The notes under the pieces: generated by a model
What the model saw: only the letters and a program-made list of their open reading frames with translations
Told to the model about the DNA's origin: nothing
The model's database searches: none
Part shown: in pieces, positions 24,861 to 34,748 of the stretch
Layout: every line of letters starts with the position of its first letter
Numbering within the stretch: the stretch's first letter is position 1
Position numbers and translations under genes: made by a program
Source of the DNA: Bacteroidota bacterium
GTDB taxonomy: Bacteria; Bacteroidota; Bacteroidia; Flavobacteriales; BACL11
Assembly (NCBI GenBank): GCA_028408365.1
Contig: JAOOLD010000009.1
Location: 1-63,422 of the forward strand
Direction of reading: 5' to 3'
DNA: 63,422 nt

Positions 24861-25331
24861 TTATTCTCTAGGAGATCCTTCGGTATTTTTTGTAGGCACA
24901 GTCTTTTCTTTGTTTGGAGGTGGACTAACCTCTCCTTTAATTGTTAAGATCACTGGCTTTTTGTCAACATTTGTAGTTAGAGTAATATTTTTTGTAAACT
25001 TTCCGACCCTATTAGTGGCATATTTAACTTTAATCTTTTCAGTTGTACCAGGCATAATAGGTTCTTTTGGCCAATCAGGAACAGTACAACCACAGGAAGC
25101 TCTTGCATTTTTTATAATTAAAGGTTCGCTCCCATTGTTCGTGAATGTAAATTCCCTATTTCCATCAGAGCCATGAGCGATTGTTCCATAATCAACAACT
25201 TTCGACTCAAAGTCAATAGTTGCATTTGATATACTTACTTGATTGTTTTTTTCTTTTACACTTACAACATCACTTTGTGAGTATGAAGAAAATGAAAAAA
25301 GAAAAGATAAAATTAATGCGGTTACTCTCAT
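24861..25331 (-). CDS. DUF1573 family exported protein
   Basis: A 156-residue protein with a signal peptide ending SYSQ. It has one DUF1573 immunoglobulin-like domain: DYGTIAHGSDGNREFTFTN, PLIIKNARASCGCTVPDWP and PGTTEKIKVKY. The CGC pair in ASCGCT is a family hallmark. A Pro/Lys-rich tail follows. DUF1573 proteins are very common in Bacteroidota; function unknown. First gene of a pair with the aminotransferase. Confidence 0.85.
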   Translation of the reverse strand: MRVTALILSFLFSFSSYSQSDVVSVKEKNNQVSISNATIDFESKVVDYGTIAHGSDGNREFTFTNNGSEPLIIKNARASCGCTVPDWPKEPIMPGTTEKIKVKYATNRVGKFTKNITLTTNVDKKPVILTIKGEVSPPPNKEKTVPTKNTEGSPRE

Positions 25332-25350
25332 TTTTTTGTTTTTATAACGT

Positions 25351-25358
25351 CAAAATTA
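25351..25358 (-). promoter_or_regulatory. -7 box for DUF1573/aminotransferase operon
   Basis: TAATTTTG on the minus strand, ending 19 bases before the DUF1573 ATG. Confidence 0.55.
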
Positions 25359-25460
25359 GTAATTTATTTTTTGGTAAAAATATTTTTTTCTTCTTTTTTA
25401 ATCGTAAAATAAGTTATCGTTAAACATAAAAATTGTCTCCATTATTTTAATTTAGCAAAA

Positions 25461-28064
25461 ATGAAAGTGTCGAAAACATATAACCCCTCTGAAAACGAAA
25501 AAAAATGGTATGAGTACTGGCTAAAAAAGAAATACTTTGCGTCACAACCAGATGATAAAGAACCATACACAATAGTAATTCCGCCACCAAATGTAACAGG
25601 CATTTTACATATGGGACATATGTTAAATAACACCATTCAAGATATATTAGTAAGGAAAGCAAGGATGCAAGGCTATAATGCATGCTGGGTCCCGGGTATT
25701 GACCATGCATCAATTGCTACAGAAGCAAAAGTTGTTAAAAGTTTATCAGACAAAGGAATTAGAAAAGAAGATCTAAGTAGAAAAGAGTTTTTAGAGCATG
25801 CTTGGAAATGGAAAGAGCATCACGGAGGAATAATACTAGAGCAACTTAAAAAACTCGGAGCATCATGCGATTGGGAAAGAACTAAGTTCACCATGGACCA
25901 TGATTTAAGTGAATCAGTAAAAAAAGTATTTATCGATTTGCATGAAAAAGGACTAATTTATAAAGGAGTTAGAATGGTAAATTGGGATTCTGAGGCACAA
26001 ACTACTGTTTCAGATGAAGAAGTACTATACAAAGAAATTGATTCTAAACTTTTTCATATTTCATATCAAATTGAAAATGAAAATGAAAAGATAATCGTAG
26101 CAACCACACGACCGGAGACGATACTTGGAGATACAGCGATTTGTGTAAATCCAAAAGACAAAAGATACAGCAACCTCGTTGGTAAAGATGTATATGTTCC
26201 ATTAATAAAAAGAAAAATACCAATCATATCTGATGAATATGTAGATATGGAATTTGGAACAGGAGCTTTGAAAATTACCCCTGCACATGATATTAATGAT
26301 TATGAGATTGGGTATAGACATAAGCTAGACACAATAGATATACTAAATAATGATGGCACACTAAATGAAAAAGCAAAATTATTTGTAGGCATAGATAGAT
26401 TTAAAGCAAGAGAATTAATTGTGGAAGAGCTAAAACAAGGTAATCATTTAGTTAGAATTGAAAATCATAAAAATAAGGTGGGTTTTTCTGAAAGAACTAA
26501 TTCGATAATTGAACCTAAATTATCTATGCAATGGTTTTTGAAAATGGATAAAATTTCAAAACCTGCTTTAGACAATGTTTTAAATGGAAATATAGAGTTT
26601 TATCCTAAAAAATTTATCAATACTTACAAGCACTGGATGAGCAATATTAAGGACTGGTGTCTTTCAAGACAACTATGGTGGGGTCATAGAATACCTGTTT
26701 ATTATTACGATGGAAATAATTATGTTGTTGCAAAATCAGATAAAGATGCTTACAAGAAAATAAAAGAAATTAATCCAAATATAAAATTTGAAGAAATTCA
26801 TCAAGATGAGGATGTATTAGACACATGGTTTTCATCATGGATTTGGCCAATTTCAGTTTTTGATGGAATAAATAAGCCTGAGAATGCTGAGTTCAAATAC
26901 TACTATCCAACTAATGATTTAGTTACTGCACCAGAAATTTTATTTTTTTGGGTAGCCAGAATGATTATATCTGGATATGAGTATTGTGACCAACACCCTT
27001 TTAAAAATGTTTACCTAACTGGCATAGTAAGAGATAAAATAGGAAGAAAAATGAGCAAATCATTAGGTAACTCACCTGATCCTATCGAATTAATTGAAAA
27101 ATATAGTGCAGATGGTGTTAGAGTTGGAATGCTATTATGCTCACCTGCAGGAAATGACTTACCTTTTGATGAGTCACTATGCGAACAAGGAAGAAACTTT
27201 GCAAATAAAATTTGGAATTCCTACAGATTAATTAAATCATTAAATATTGACCAAAAAATAAATCAAAAACCTCACTGTAAATCTGCTATTTTATGGTTTG
27301 AAAATAGAATTAATCTAAAGTTAGAACAGATTAATAAATCATTTAATCAATTTAGAATCTCTGAATCATTAATGATAACATATAAACTAATTTGGGATGA
27401 TTTTTGCTCTTGGTATCTTGAAATAATTAAACCGTCATTTGGAGAGGATCTTGACCAAGAAACATACGAAAAAACTAAATATTTCCTACAAACGCTTCTA
27501 AAAATTATTCACCCTTTTATGCCATTTATTAGTGAAGAAATATGGAATGATTTAAAAGATAATAATGAAAATGACTTAATAGTTTCAAATTGGCCTGAAC
27601 TAAAAGAATTTGATTTGAATCTTGATTTAAATTTTTCAATTTCAATGAATATTATAACTTCAATTAGAAATATTCGCTCAAAAAATAATATATCCAGCTC
27701 TGATAAGCTTGATTTATTTTCAGCCAAAAAAATTTCATTTGATGAGGAAGTGGTAAAAAAGCTAAGTAACTTAAAGTCGATAAATTTTTCTAATACAAAA
27801 GATGAAAAATGTTTTTCATTTATTTGCGATTCTAATGAATTTTATATCCCATACGACGGAAATATTGACATTGAGAGTGAAAAAATAAAAATTCTGAAAG
27901 AACTTGATCACCTAAATAAATTTTTGATTTCCATTAAGAAAAAGCTTGACAATAATAAATTTGTATCTAATGCACCTGCAAAAGTTATAGATATGGAAAG
28001 AAAAAAGGAAAATGATACAATGGAGAAAATTAAAATTTTAGAAAACAGATTAAAAAATATTTAA
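25461..28064 (+). CDS. valS: Valyl-tRNA synthetase
   Basis: A 867-residue class Ia synthetase. The HIGH motif is HMGH at 50-53 (NVTGILHMGHMLNN) and KMSKS lies near 530-534 (KMSKSLGN). The editing domain shows TTRPETILGDTA, and PGIDHASIAT is the valyl-specific block. The C-terminus ends in a charged coiled-coil tRNA-binding arm (about 800-867). Length is normal for Bacteroidota. A -7-like box TAATTTAG is at 25448-25455, directly before the ATG. Confidence 0.96.
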   Translation: MKVSKTYNPSENEKKWYEYWLKKKYFASQPDDKEPYTIVIPPPNVTGILHMGHMLNNTIQDILVRKARMQGYNACWVPGIDHASIATEAKVVKSLSDKGIRKEDLSRKEFLEHAWKWKEHHGGIILEQLKKLGASCDWERTKFTMDHDLSESVKKVFIDLHEKGLIYKGVRMVNWDSEAQTTVSDEEVLYKEIDSKLFHISYQIENENEKIIVATTRPETILGDTAICVNPKDKRYSNLVGKDVYVPLIKRKIPIISDEYVDMEFGTGALKITPAHDINDYEIGYRHKLDTIDILNNDGTLNEKAKLFVGIDRFKARELIVEELKQGNHLVRIENHKNKVGFSERTNSIIEPKLSMQWFLKMDKISKPALDNVLNGNIEFYPKKFINTYKHWMSNIKDWCLSRQLWWGHRIPVYYYDGNNYVVAKSDKDAYKKIKEINPNIKFEEIHQDEDVLDTWFSSWIWPISVFDGINKPENAEFKYYYPTNDLVTAPEILFFWVARMIISGYEYCDQHPFKNVYLTGIVRDKIGRKMSKSLGNSPDPIELIEKYSADGVRVGMLLCSPAGNDLPFDESLCEQGRNFANKIWNSYRLIKSLNIDQKINQKPHCKSAILWFENRINLKLEQINKSFNQFRISESLMITYKLIWDDFCSWYLEIIKPSFGEDLDQETYEKTKYFLQTLLKIIHPFMPFISEEIWNDLKDNNENDLIVSNWPELKEFDLNLDLNFSISMNIITSIRNIRSKNNISSSDKLDLFSAKKISFDEEVVKKLSNLKSINFSNTKDEKCFSFICDSNEFYIPYDGNIDIESEKIKILKELDHLNKFLISIKKKLDNNKFVSNAPAKVIDMERKKENDTMEKIKILENRLKNI

Positions 28065-28078
28065 TTTTCAGTTTAATT

Positions 28079-28459
28079 TTATTCGATAATATTTTTTGAA
28101 ATTAAGCACTTATTTGCTTTTCCAAAGAATTTATATCTATTTCTTGCAACAAAATCATAAAAAATGTCTCTAATGCTTCTTGGGATAATCTTAAAAATAG
28201 ACATCAAATTATAAGGGAAACCTAAACTCTGTGAAATACGGATTACTGCATCAGATTTTATATATGTATTTCCATTTAAATAAAAAATGATTGAATCAAC
28301 ATCTACTAGATTTTTGTTATTGCTCAGTATATCATTCGCTGTTTTTCCAGATAGTCTTGTAAAGTAAATATTATCTTTTTTATCAATGACTGACACAATT
28401 TGAACAAATCGATTACAAAGAAGACAATCCACGTCAAAAATAATTACTGAATCCTTCAT
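28079..28459 (-). CDS. DCC family thiol-disulfide oxidoreductase-like protein
   Basis: A 126-residue protein with the hallmark D-x-D-C-x-x-C (FDVDCLLCN) near the N-terminus, as in DCC/DUF393 proteins. The ATG at 28459 is preferred over the TTG at 28462. It begins 5 bases after the FecA-like receptor gene and is the last gene of the iron operon. DCC proteins are, from memory, often found beside HTTM/gamma-carboxylase-like proteins, as here. Substrate unknown. Confidence 0.8.
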   Translation of the reverse strand: MKDSVIIFDVDCLLCNRFVQIVSVIDKKDNIYFTRLSGKTANDILSNNKNLVDVDSIIFYLNGNTYIKSDAVIRISQSLGFPYNLMSIFKIIPRSIRDIFYDFVARNRYKFFGKANKCLISKNIIE

Positions 28460-28464
28460 CAATA

Positions 28465-30876
28465 CTAAAAATTTAATTCTAAAGTTAAGTAAAAATTCCT
28501 TCTCGGTGAGGGAATAATACCAGGTCCTGGATATCCAGTTGCTCTTCTTGTAAAATATGATTTATTCAGAACATTATTAATACCATATTCAACTCTTATT
28601 ATTTTCCAGTTATATGAGCCTGAAATATCTAAAACTGTATACTCAGGAATTTGTCCAATAACACCACTTAAATTACTTTCTATAGCATTAGTAGCATCAG
28701 TAAACTGGCTAGAAATATATGTCAATTGTGTTCTAAAACTATATTTTTTAAAGCCCAAAATATATCCTGATTTGAAATTTATTTTGGGAACAAATTCAAC
28801 TTCATTTCCCTCAATACCTATTTGATCGGATTCATTGTAATTGGAAGAAATTATTGAAGTATTAAAAAATATATTTGAACTATGTATTTTAAAATTAAAA
28901 ATTGAACTTAAATTTAAGTTGAATAAAGATTCTAAGCCATAAATTGTTGCATCACCAACATTTCCTCGCTCACTTTTTACATTACCATCAGGCATAAGTT
29001 TTTGAATAAATCCAATTCTGTCGTTATAGCTTAATAAAAAAGAACTAACATCAAAATATAACACTTCATGATAATTACCACGTAATCCAAGATCAAATGT
29101 GAATCCATCCTCGTCTTTTATATTTTCATTAACTACATAAGATGGATTAATTATTGAAATATCAGCGAATGTAACTGATCTATAATTTTGAGAAAAGTTT
29201 GAATAAAACTCTATATCTTTTAAAGGCTTATAAGAAAAACCAAGACCAAAAAGCATAAAATTTCTTCTATTTTTGTTTAATTCAAAGTAGGTTGTATCAA
29301 AGATTGGATTACCTGCAGCATCTAAATTTATTTTTTTATAGTAGCCATCACTGGATGTATTTATATACTCAAATCTAAAACCTGGGGTAATTGATAATTT
29401 ATCACTAAAATAAATTATATTCTCACCATAAAAAGCAAAGTTTCTATTTGGATACTGATACTTTGATTGACTTGAATAATAAGGAAATTCACTTTCATAA
29501 AAGTTAAAATCTGCATCTGAAGCATCAGATCCAGGGCCTTGCTTACTTTCACTGTTTGATACATAAACTTTTTTTCCTATTAGAAGCACGTTATTGTAAT
29601 CTCTGAAATTATATCTTTTTAAATATTTTGTTTCTAAACCAAAGTTTTGAAAATTACCTACGATTAAATCTCTTTCTGAAAAAGAGTCAACTTGATCGAC
29701 TCTATTTGTTCTAAAACCAAGTGCTCTTCTTCTAGCACTAAGACCGAAGAAGTTTGTATAAAGTTTAGAGTTATCGTTAAATTGATGCTCAAGTCTTAAA
29801 TTGTATAAAAACCAAAAAACATCAAACCAATTTCTCTCTCTATTACTTTGTAAAGGATTTGAATTGAACATTGCATCATTTAAACCGCCAGGCTGCTGAG
29901 CTAGATATTGCAATATTGTGGACTCAAAAGATACTTTTGATTGTTTAAAGCTATATGAAAAGTAAACATAGTTGTTTATCGACTCAAAATTAGAATTTGG
30001 TCTAAACCCATTTCCTTTCTTATAATTTACTGATGTTAAATATTCAGTTTTATTAATCTTTCCAGAAAATTCACTGTAGTTTGTAAAAATATTATTACTT
30101 GCTAATGTATTTCTAATTATGCTTGAAAATCTTTTTGATTGATTAGGCTTTTTTAGTACGAAATTAATTAAACCTCCAAATTGTGTGCCGTACTGCAAAG
30201 CAGCAGCTCCTCTTACAATTTGAATCTTATCCAATGACTCACTTGGAGGAGTATAATAACTCTCTGGATATCCTAAAACATCGGCACTAATGTCATAACC
30301 ATTTTGTCTAGCGTTAAAATTTGCAGTTCTGCTTGGGTTGAGACCTCTTCCTCCTATATTTAATTGCAACCCAGCATCATCATTCTGATAAATATTTAAG
30401 CCAGCAACTTGACTGAATATTTGTCTTGCGTTGTTAGAAGATAAATTGATGTCTGTTTTTGATAAAGTGATAACCTCAGACTTTTTTCCGGCAAAAACAG
30501 CATCTTTTTCAATATCCTTTAATTTCATTATTTTAAATACTGTTTCACTTTTATCTTTTATATTAAGCTCTTCAAGTTGCACATTTAATCGATCTAACTT
30601 GATGTTCATATTTTTTTTAGCCTTAGTCTGAAAGACATTATAGTTGGACTTAAAAAAGAATAGTTCAGTGCCTATTTCAACATCAATTTTAAATTTTCCA
30701 TCACCTTTTGTTTTATAAATTAAATTTGCATTTTTATCATATATTTCAACTCCAGATATTTTTTTTCCAGAAATAGAACTTTCAATTTGTCCGTTTAAAA
30801 AAGTTGTTTGTGCTTTTAATTGACATACAAGAAAGACAAATACTACAACAAAAAAATCAAATACCTTTAATTTCAT
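28465..30876 (-). CDS. TonB-dependent outer-membrane receptor, FecA-like
   Basis: A 803-residue protein with a signal peptide (ending about residue 22), a CarboxypepD-reg-like domain (about 24-105), a plug domain (IFSQVAGLNIYQND, GRGLNPSRTANFNARQNG, VRGAAALQYGTQFGG) and a 22-strand barrel ending in LTLELNF. The plug sequence resembles iron-citrate (FecA-type) receptors. It imports an iron complex with TonB energy. Its start overlaps the HTTM gene by 20 bases, so it belongs to the iron/heme operon. Confidence 0.88.
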   Translation of the reverse strand: MKLKVFDFFVVVFVFLVCQLKAQTTFLNGQIESSISGKKISGVEIYDKNANLIYKTKGDGKFKIDVEIGTELFFFKSNYNVFQTKAKKNMNIKLDRLNVQLEELNIKDKSETVFKIMKLKDIEKDAVFAGKKSEVITLSKTDINLSSNNARQIFSQVAGLNIYQNDDAGLQLNIGGRGLNPSRTANFNARQNGYDISADVLGYPESYYTPPSESLDKIQIVRGAAALQYGTQFGGLINFVLKKPNQSKRFSSIIRNTLASNNIFTNYSEFSGKINKTEYLTSVNYKKGNGFRPNSNFESINNYVYFSYSFKQSKVSFESTILQYLAQQPGGLNDAMFNSNPLQSNRERNWFDVFWFLYNLRLEHQFNDNSKLYTNFFGLSARRRALGFRTNRVDQVDSFSERDLIVGNFQNFGLETKYLKRYNFRDYNNVLLIGKKVYVSNSESKQGPGSDASDADFNFYESEFPYYSSQSKYQYPNRNFAFYGENIIYFSDKLSITPGFRFEYINTSSDGYYKKINLDAAGNPIFDTTYFELNKNRRNFMLFGLGFSYKPLKDIEFYSNFSQNYRSVTFADISIINPSYVVNENIKDEDGFTFDLGLRGNYHEVLYFDVSSFLLSYNDRIGFIQKLMPDGNVKSERGNVGDATIYGLESLFNLNLSSIFNFKIHSSNIFFNTSIISSNYNESDQIGIEGNEVEFVPKINFKSGYILGFKKYSFRTQLTYISSQFTDATNAIESNLSGVIGQIPEYTVLDISGSYNWKIIRVEYGINNVLNKSYFTRRATGYPGPGIIPSPRRNFYLTLELNF

Positions 30877-32206
30877 CTTTTAATGGTATTATCCAATTTT
30901 TCTTCTTAAAACTCTCTTTCTCCTCTAAAAGATTCACGTTGTTATCTATGAATCTTTGGCTTTCTCTTCCATTTAGTGTGACATAACTATCAACAAATAC
31001 TTTTGGCTCAATGAATCCTCTTTTTTTATAGTAATCACCTAGAAAATGAGCATATTCTAGTATCATATCAGGCTGAAAGCTCATTTGTTTTATTTGAAAG
31101 TCAGTTAAAAAATTAGAGTTTTCAACTAATATTCTCTTGTCTGATTGACTATCTATAACTCTAAATGTGGTATAACCCATTTTTTCAATAAGCATTACTC
31201 TCCATGAAAATCTATAACCTTCCTCATTCCAGAAAAGTTCACCAGAATACATCAGGCTCCTAAATGGGAATAAAATTTGCACAAAAAGTAAAATAGAAAT
31301 TATTAAAACATTAATTTTTTGAAATTTTGAGTTATAGTCTTGGTACCAAATGTCTTTGGTTTTTAAAAATTTAATTGACTCAAATGCTTTAAATATTTTT
31401 TGAAACTGATTAGAACTAAAAAAAATAGTAGCAAAAAGAATCATAATGTATGGAAACATTCCAATCGGAAATAAAATAGCAGTCATTACGTGAAATAAAA
31501 TAACCAATAGAAAGGCAAATATTCTTGTTCTATTAATTATCAAGAAGAAAGGAATAAGTAGGTCATATAACATTCCACCCCAACTAAAAAAATAATGAAC
31601 CCATGATTTTTGGAATAAGTCTCCTAAAATGGGTAAATCATAGTTTGATGTAAGCCATAGTGATAAGGGTGCAGCTTGAAGTAACCAATCGGAATTAATT
31701 TTAGCTAATCCTGCGTAAAAATAAACGATAAAAACAAATAATTTTATAGCGTCAATATTCCATTTTGGAACTGACAAAAAGGCTTTTTTATTTAAATAAT
31801 TATCCAAAGAGTATTTGGCATTAAGGGGAAGGAAAATAAATAAGAAACTAACTACACTGATGAAATAGTAGTGATTTAGATATGTTGTTTTATCAATTAA
31901 CTCAATATATGTGAAAGAGATAAAAAATACGAAAATTGAAAATCTATACTTGTATCCTAAAGCAACAAACAAAGATGAAACTCCACATATTATGAACAGT
32001 AAATAGTTGTAATGACCTAATGATTTCACCCACTCAAAACCATAATATTTAAAATGCATAAATGGTTCTATATAAATGGATTCTATCCAACCGTTATAAT
32101 AAAACCTTATCATACTAAAAAGCATTAAAAGACCGAAACCTATTCTTAAAAAAGCTAAAGGCTCCGGTCTTATTTTCTGATTTAAATAATTCTTGATATT
32201 GTTCAA
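30857..32206 (-). CDS. HTTM / vitamin K-dependent gamma-carboxylase-like membrane protein
   Basis: A 449-residue protein with about eight or nine membrane segments in the first 290 residues, including the HTTM block FYAGLAKINSDWL, followed by a soluble C-terminal domain with FSWRVMLIEKMGYTTFRV and conserved Trp/Arg residues. This matches bacterial homologues of gamma-glutamyl carboxylase, whose reactions are mostly unknown. The start is a TTG that overlaps the stop of the 36-aa gene; the next ATG would remove the first membrane segment. It lies between imelysin and the FecA-like receptor. Confidence 0.82.
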   Translation of the reverse strand: MNNIKNYLNQKIRPEPLAFLRIGFGLLMLFSMIRFYYNGWIESIYIEPFMHFKYYGFEWVKSLGHYNYLLFIICGVSSLFVALGYKYRFSIFVFFISFTYIELIDKTTYLNHYYFISVVSFLFIFLPLNAKYSLDNYLNKKAFLSVPKWNIDAIKLFVFIVYFYAGLAKINSDWLLQAAPLSLWLTSNYDLPILGDLFQKSWVHYFFSWGGMLYDLLIPFFLIINRTRIFAFLLVILFHVMTAILFPIGMFPYIMILFATIFFSSNQFQKIFKAFESIKFLKTKDIWYQDYNSKFQKINVLIISILLFVQILFPFRSLMYSGELFWNEEGYRFSWRVMLIEKMGYTTFRVIDSQSDKRILVENSNFLTDFQIKQMSFQPDMILEYAHFLGDYYKKRGFIEPKVFVDSYVTLNGRESQRFIDNNVNLLEEKESFKKKNWIIPLKDEIKGI

Positions 32207-32313
32207 AATACAGCTGTCTTGTAAATGTAGTCTGTAATTAAAAGTATTAGGACCGTAATAAAACCAACTACGAAAAGAATTAATAACTTCTTCCCATTAT
32301 TATTAGTCTCCAT
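32203..32313 (-). CDS. 36-residue single-helix membrane peptide in the iron operon
   Basis: ATG at 32313 lies within the last codons of the imelysin gene (11-base overlap) and the TGA at 32203-32205 overlaps the TTG start of the HTTM gene. The product is 36 residues: polar start METNNNGKK, a hydrophobic helix (about 10-27) and a short tail DYIYKTAVF. The overlaps at both ends argue that it is a real, translationally coupled gene. Function unknown. Confidence 0.6.
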   Translation of the reverse strand: METNNNGKKLLILFVVGFITVLILLITDYIYKTAVF

Positions 32314-33418
32314 CTGCATCCACGTAATCAACTGCAATAGACAAAACAGATAACATGTCTGTCTTTAATTTCACTACTCCCTCTTGAATTGCATCATATG
32401 TGTATAGAAATTGTAATAAGTTTCCATTTATTTGCTCAACAAAATTATCGTTTAGCTGAAGTAGCATTTGTTCAGAATTATTAAACTTATCATTTATTTG
32501 TTGAGATAAATAAATATTAGATAGATTATTTTTTGAAACAATAAAATCAATGTAGGTTTTCAAAGACTCTCCGCTAGTTCCATCAACAAAAGATTCGCCG
32601 TTATAAAAAGCTTTGACTGCTTTCAAAGCCTCTATTGCTAACTTTTTAGAAATATTTTTCCTGTAGTAAGCCTCGACTTTATCAGTGTAAACTGATGAAA
32701 AAACTCCTCCAGGAATTCCTATTTTATTTGCTCTAAATCCTTTTTCATAATAATAAATAAAGTCATTAGTTAATTTATTTAGGCTAGAAGTGGCTGTGTT
32801 TGCCGTAGAACTTACAAAATCATCTCTTTCAGTTTGCCAATAATTAATTATTTGATCTGTATTGCTAATCATTTGATTAATCAAAGAAGATAAATAGTTA
32901 GTGTATTTGTATCCATCAACAGATTGATATTTAGTAATGACCATATTACTATCACTTTCAATTCCGTATAGCATATAGTCAATTGCAGGAAATCCTTGTG
33001 CAGAAAAGTTATTTGAGTTATTTTCTAAATCAAATGTAGCGCTTTCTACGTTTAGCTCTATCCTAGCTGTATTTGTAGGATATATATTTGTCTTTTGAAA
33101 ATAATACATCTCCTCAGCTTTACCTATGTTGAACATTTCTACATACTGCCAGGATATATAAGCATCAAGCCATTTTTTTCTAAGATCCATTAAATTATTT
33201 TGAGTCAAATCAGATGAAAAAGTTTGAAAAGACTGATTCAAATCAGAAAGCTCATTTGAAAATTGATTAATAGAAGGTATGATTATGTTGTCTGTCAAAT
33301 TGACAAGCAAAGCTCCCCTATCATATCCGTCATTTGTTATTGATGGTTGGTTTGAATCACCACCTCCACAAGATGACAATCCAATAACTATAATTAAGAA
33401 TAAATATATTTTTTTCAT
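32303..33418 (-). CDS. Imelysin family lipoprotein with altered metal motif
   Basis: A 371-residue lipoprotein (lipobox GLSSC, Cys17). It has the imelysin helical-bundle pattern with RKKWLDAYISWQYVEMFNIG (80-99) and GFPAIDYMLYG (142-152). Imelysins are iron-regulated surface or periplasmic proteins linked to iron or heme uptake. The classical GxHxxE motif reads GFPAID here, so the His and Glu are missing and peptidase activity is unlikely. It is probably in one transcript with the 36-aa gene, HTTM, receptor and DCC genes; a long inverted repeat separates it from the DUF4856 gene. Confidence 0.85.
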   Translation of the reverse strand: MKKIYLFLIIVIGLSSCGGGDSNQPSITNDGYDRGALLVNLTDNIIIPSINQFSNELSDLNQSFQTFSSDLTQNNLMDLRKKWLDAYISWQYVEMFNIGKAEEMYYFQKTNIYPTNTARIELNVESATFDLENNSNNFSAQGFPAIDYMLYGIESDSNMVITKYQSVDGYKYTNYLSSLINQMISNTDQIINYWQTERDDFVSSTANTATSSLNKLTNDFIYYYEKGFRANKIGIPGGVFSSVYTDKVEAYYRKNISKKLAIEALKAVKAFYNGESFVDGTSGESLKTYIDFIVSKNNLSNIYLSQQINDKFNNSEQMLLQLNDNFVEQINGNLLQFLYTYDAIQEGVVKLKTDMLSVLSIAVDYVDADGD

Positions 33419-33457
33419 TTTTTAAATAATAAATAACAATTAAGAGTTTTTTAAAAT

Positions 33458-33538
33458 AAATAGAAAATGAGGAGTAAATATATGAGTGATCAGAGGCAAT
33501 GAAAAGATCCTTTAAATACAAACCCCTCTTTTCTATTT
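33458..33538 (-). promoter_or_regulatory. Long inverted repeat between DUF4856 and imelysin genes
   Basis: AAATAGAAAATGAGG (33458-33472) pairs with CCTCTTTTCTATTT (33525-33538) with one bulged base and a loop of about 52 bases. In the minus-strand transcript it would form an AT-rich stem after the DUF4856 stop. It could set differential expression or mRNA ends; it lacks the form of a standard terminator. Confidence 0.4.
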
Positions 33539-33547
33539 TTTATAATT

Positions 33548-34726
33548 TTATAAGCTAGTTCTTGACTTAATGTTATTAGCCATATCAGTTAGTTCCTGGT
33601 CTGTTCTATCCCAAAACCCATTACCAGCTTCTAATGAAGCTAACATATTGTTAACTTCTACATTTGTGAAATATGGTGTTCCACCTTCATCAAAAGTAAA
33701 CTGTAGGCTCATGATAAAACCATAACCCTCAGATAAATCGTGGAAGTAGTCTGCCATATCAGCACTAGCATTCCCACCACTAGCGGCTGCTGATTCTAAG
33801 TAATCGATAGCTTTATATGCTATTATTCTAGAAATTGCTTTTCTTACTACATCAATTTGCTCGTCTGCAACAGATTGAACATCTTGTGTCACTGCAGCTC
33901 TACCAAGTTTAAATGCTTCAAAAAGAGTATTGAATATTCCTACTTCTTGACCATTGTTAACTTTATTAGTATACTTTGCAAGTAACACATCACCAGTCAT
34001 ATAGCTAGATTCAGGAAGAGCTAAATCACTTGCTAATCCAAAAAGATAACCATAGCCTTCATCATATTTATGCTCCTTTTCAGTTGCACCATTATTACTT
34101 GATGCATCTCTAATCACATGATCGTAATTAGCAGAATTTAGATAAACACCAGCAAGATATTTATATAAAATTTGATCAGCACACATACCACCAATTAGAC
34201 CTTTACCGAAGCATTGGTTTAATTCCATTCCTTTAGCATTGACTTTAACAGTTCTCCCACCAGGACCAGTGTGAACACCAGCAACACCAGCAGAAGCATC
34301 AGTTAGAGCAACTACTGCAGGGGCAACAACATCAGCAAACTCAGTTACCATTGCATCAAATTGAGCTTTGACAGTTGCTGAAGCTTGTGATGAAGCAGCT
34401 GTTTTACTTCCAACAATTTTAGTTGTTCCATTAAGAGTAGCATCAGCAAAACCTGCTGATGAACCATTATCACCGTCAAACATCGTCATTATTTCTGATT
34501 TTGTTTTAATCTCATCGTTCATAGCACTCATTAATTCAGCAGCCATTTTAAGTCTAGCTGTTTGACCTGCACAAGCTACAGTTGAAGTTCCCTCATATAA
34601 AAACTCGTAACTATCTGGCATATTTACAACTGGTGTTGGATCATCTCCATCTCCTCCAGTTGAACATGATGAGAAAATCACGACAAGAGAAAGAAATAAG
34701 ATTTGAAATAAATTATTTTTTTTCAT
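33548..34726 (-). CDS. DUF4856 family lipoprotein
   Basis: A 392-residue lipoprotein (lipobox IFSSC, Cys20). YEFLYEGTSTVACAGQTARL after a Pro-rich linker, and the Asp/Glu-rich helices after it, match DUF4856, a Bacteroidota family that I recall beside imelysins. Its composition (Ala, Gly and Ser rich, KYDEGYGYLFGLA) is less AT-biased at the protein level than its neighbours. It probably works with imelysin in metal or heme handling; this is inferred from context only. Confidence 0.75.
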   Translation of the reverse strand: MKKNNLFQILFLSLVVIFSSCSTGGDGDDPTPVVNMPDSYEFLYEGTSTVACAGQTARLKMAAELMSAMNDEIKTKSEIMTMFDGDNGSSAGFADATLNGTTKIVGSKTAASSQASATVKAQFDAMVTEFADVVAPAVVALTDASAGVAGVHTGPGGRTVKVNAKGMELNQCFGKGLIGGMCADQILYKYLAGVYLNSANYDHVIRDASSNNGATEKEHKYDEGYGYLFGLASDLALPESSYMTGDVLLAKYTNKVNNGQEVGIFNTLFEAFKLGRAAVTQDVQSVADEQIDVVRKAISRIIAYKAIDYLESAAASGGNASADMADYFHDLSEGYGFIMSLQFTFDEGGTPYFTNVEVNNMLASLEAGNGFWDRTDQELTDMANNIKSRTSL

Positions 34727-34748
34727 TTTGTTATTTTTAATTAAACAA

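Noticed and set aside
30857-32313. RiPP-type modification cluster with the 36-aa peptide as precursor
   Set aside because: The peptide is a membrane helix without a leader/core pattern, and no cyclase, peptidase or exporter gene of that kind is present.
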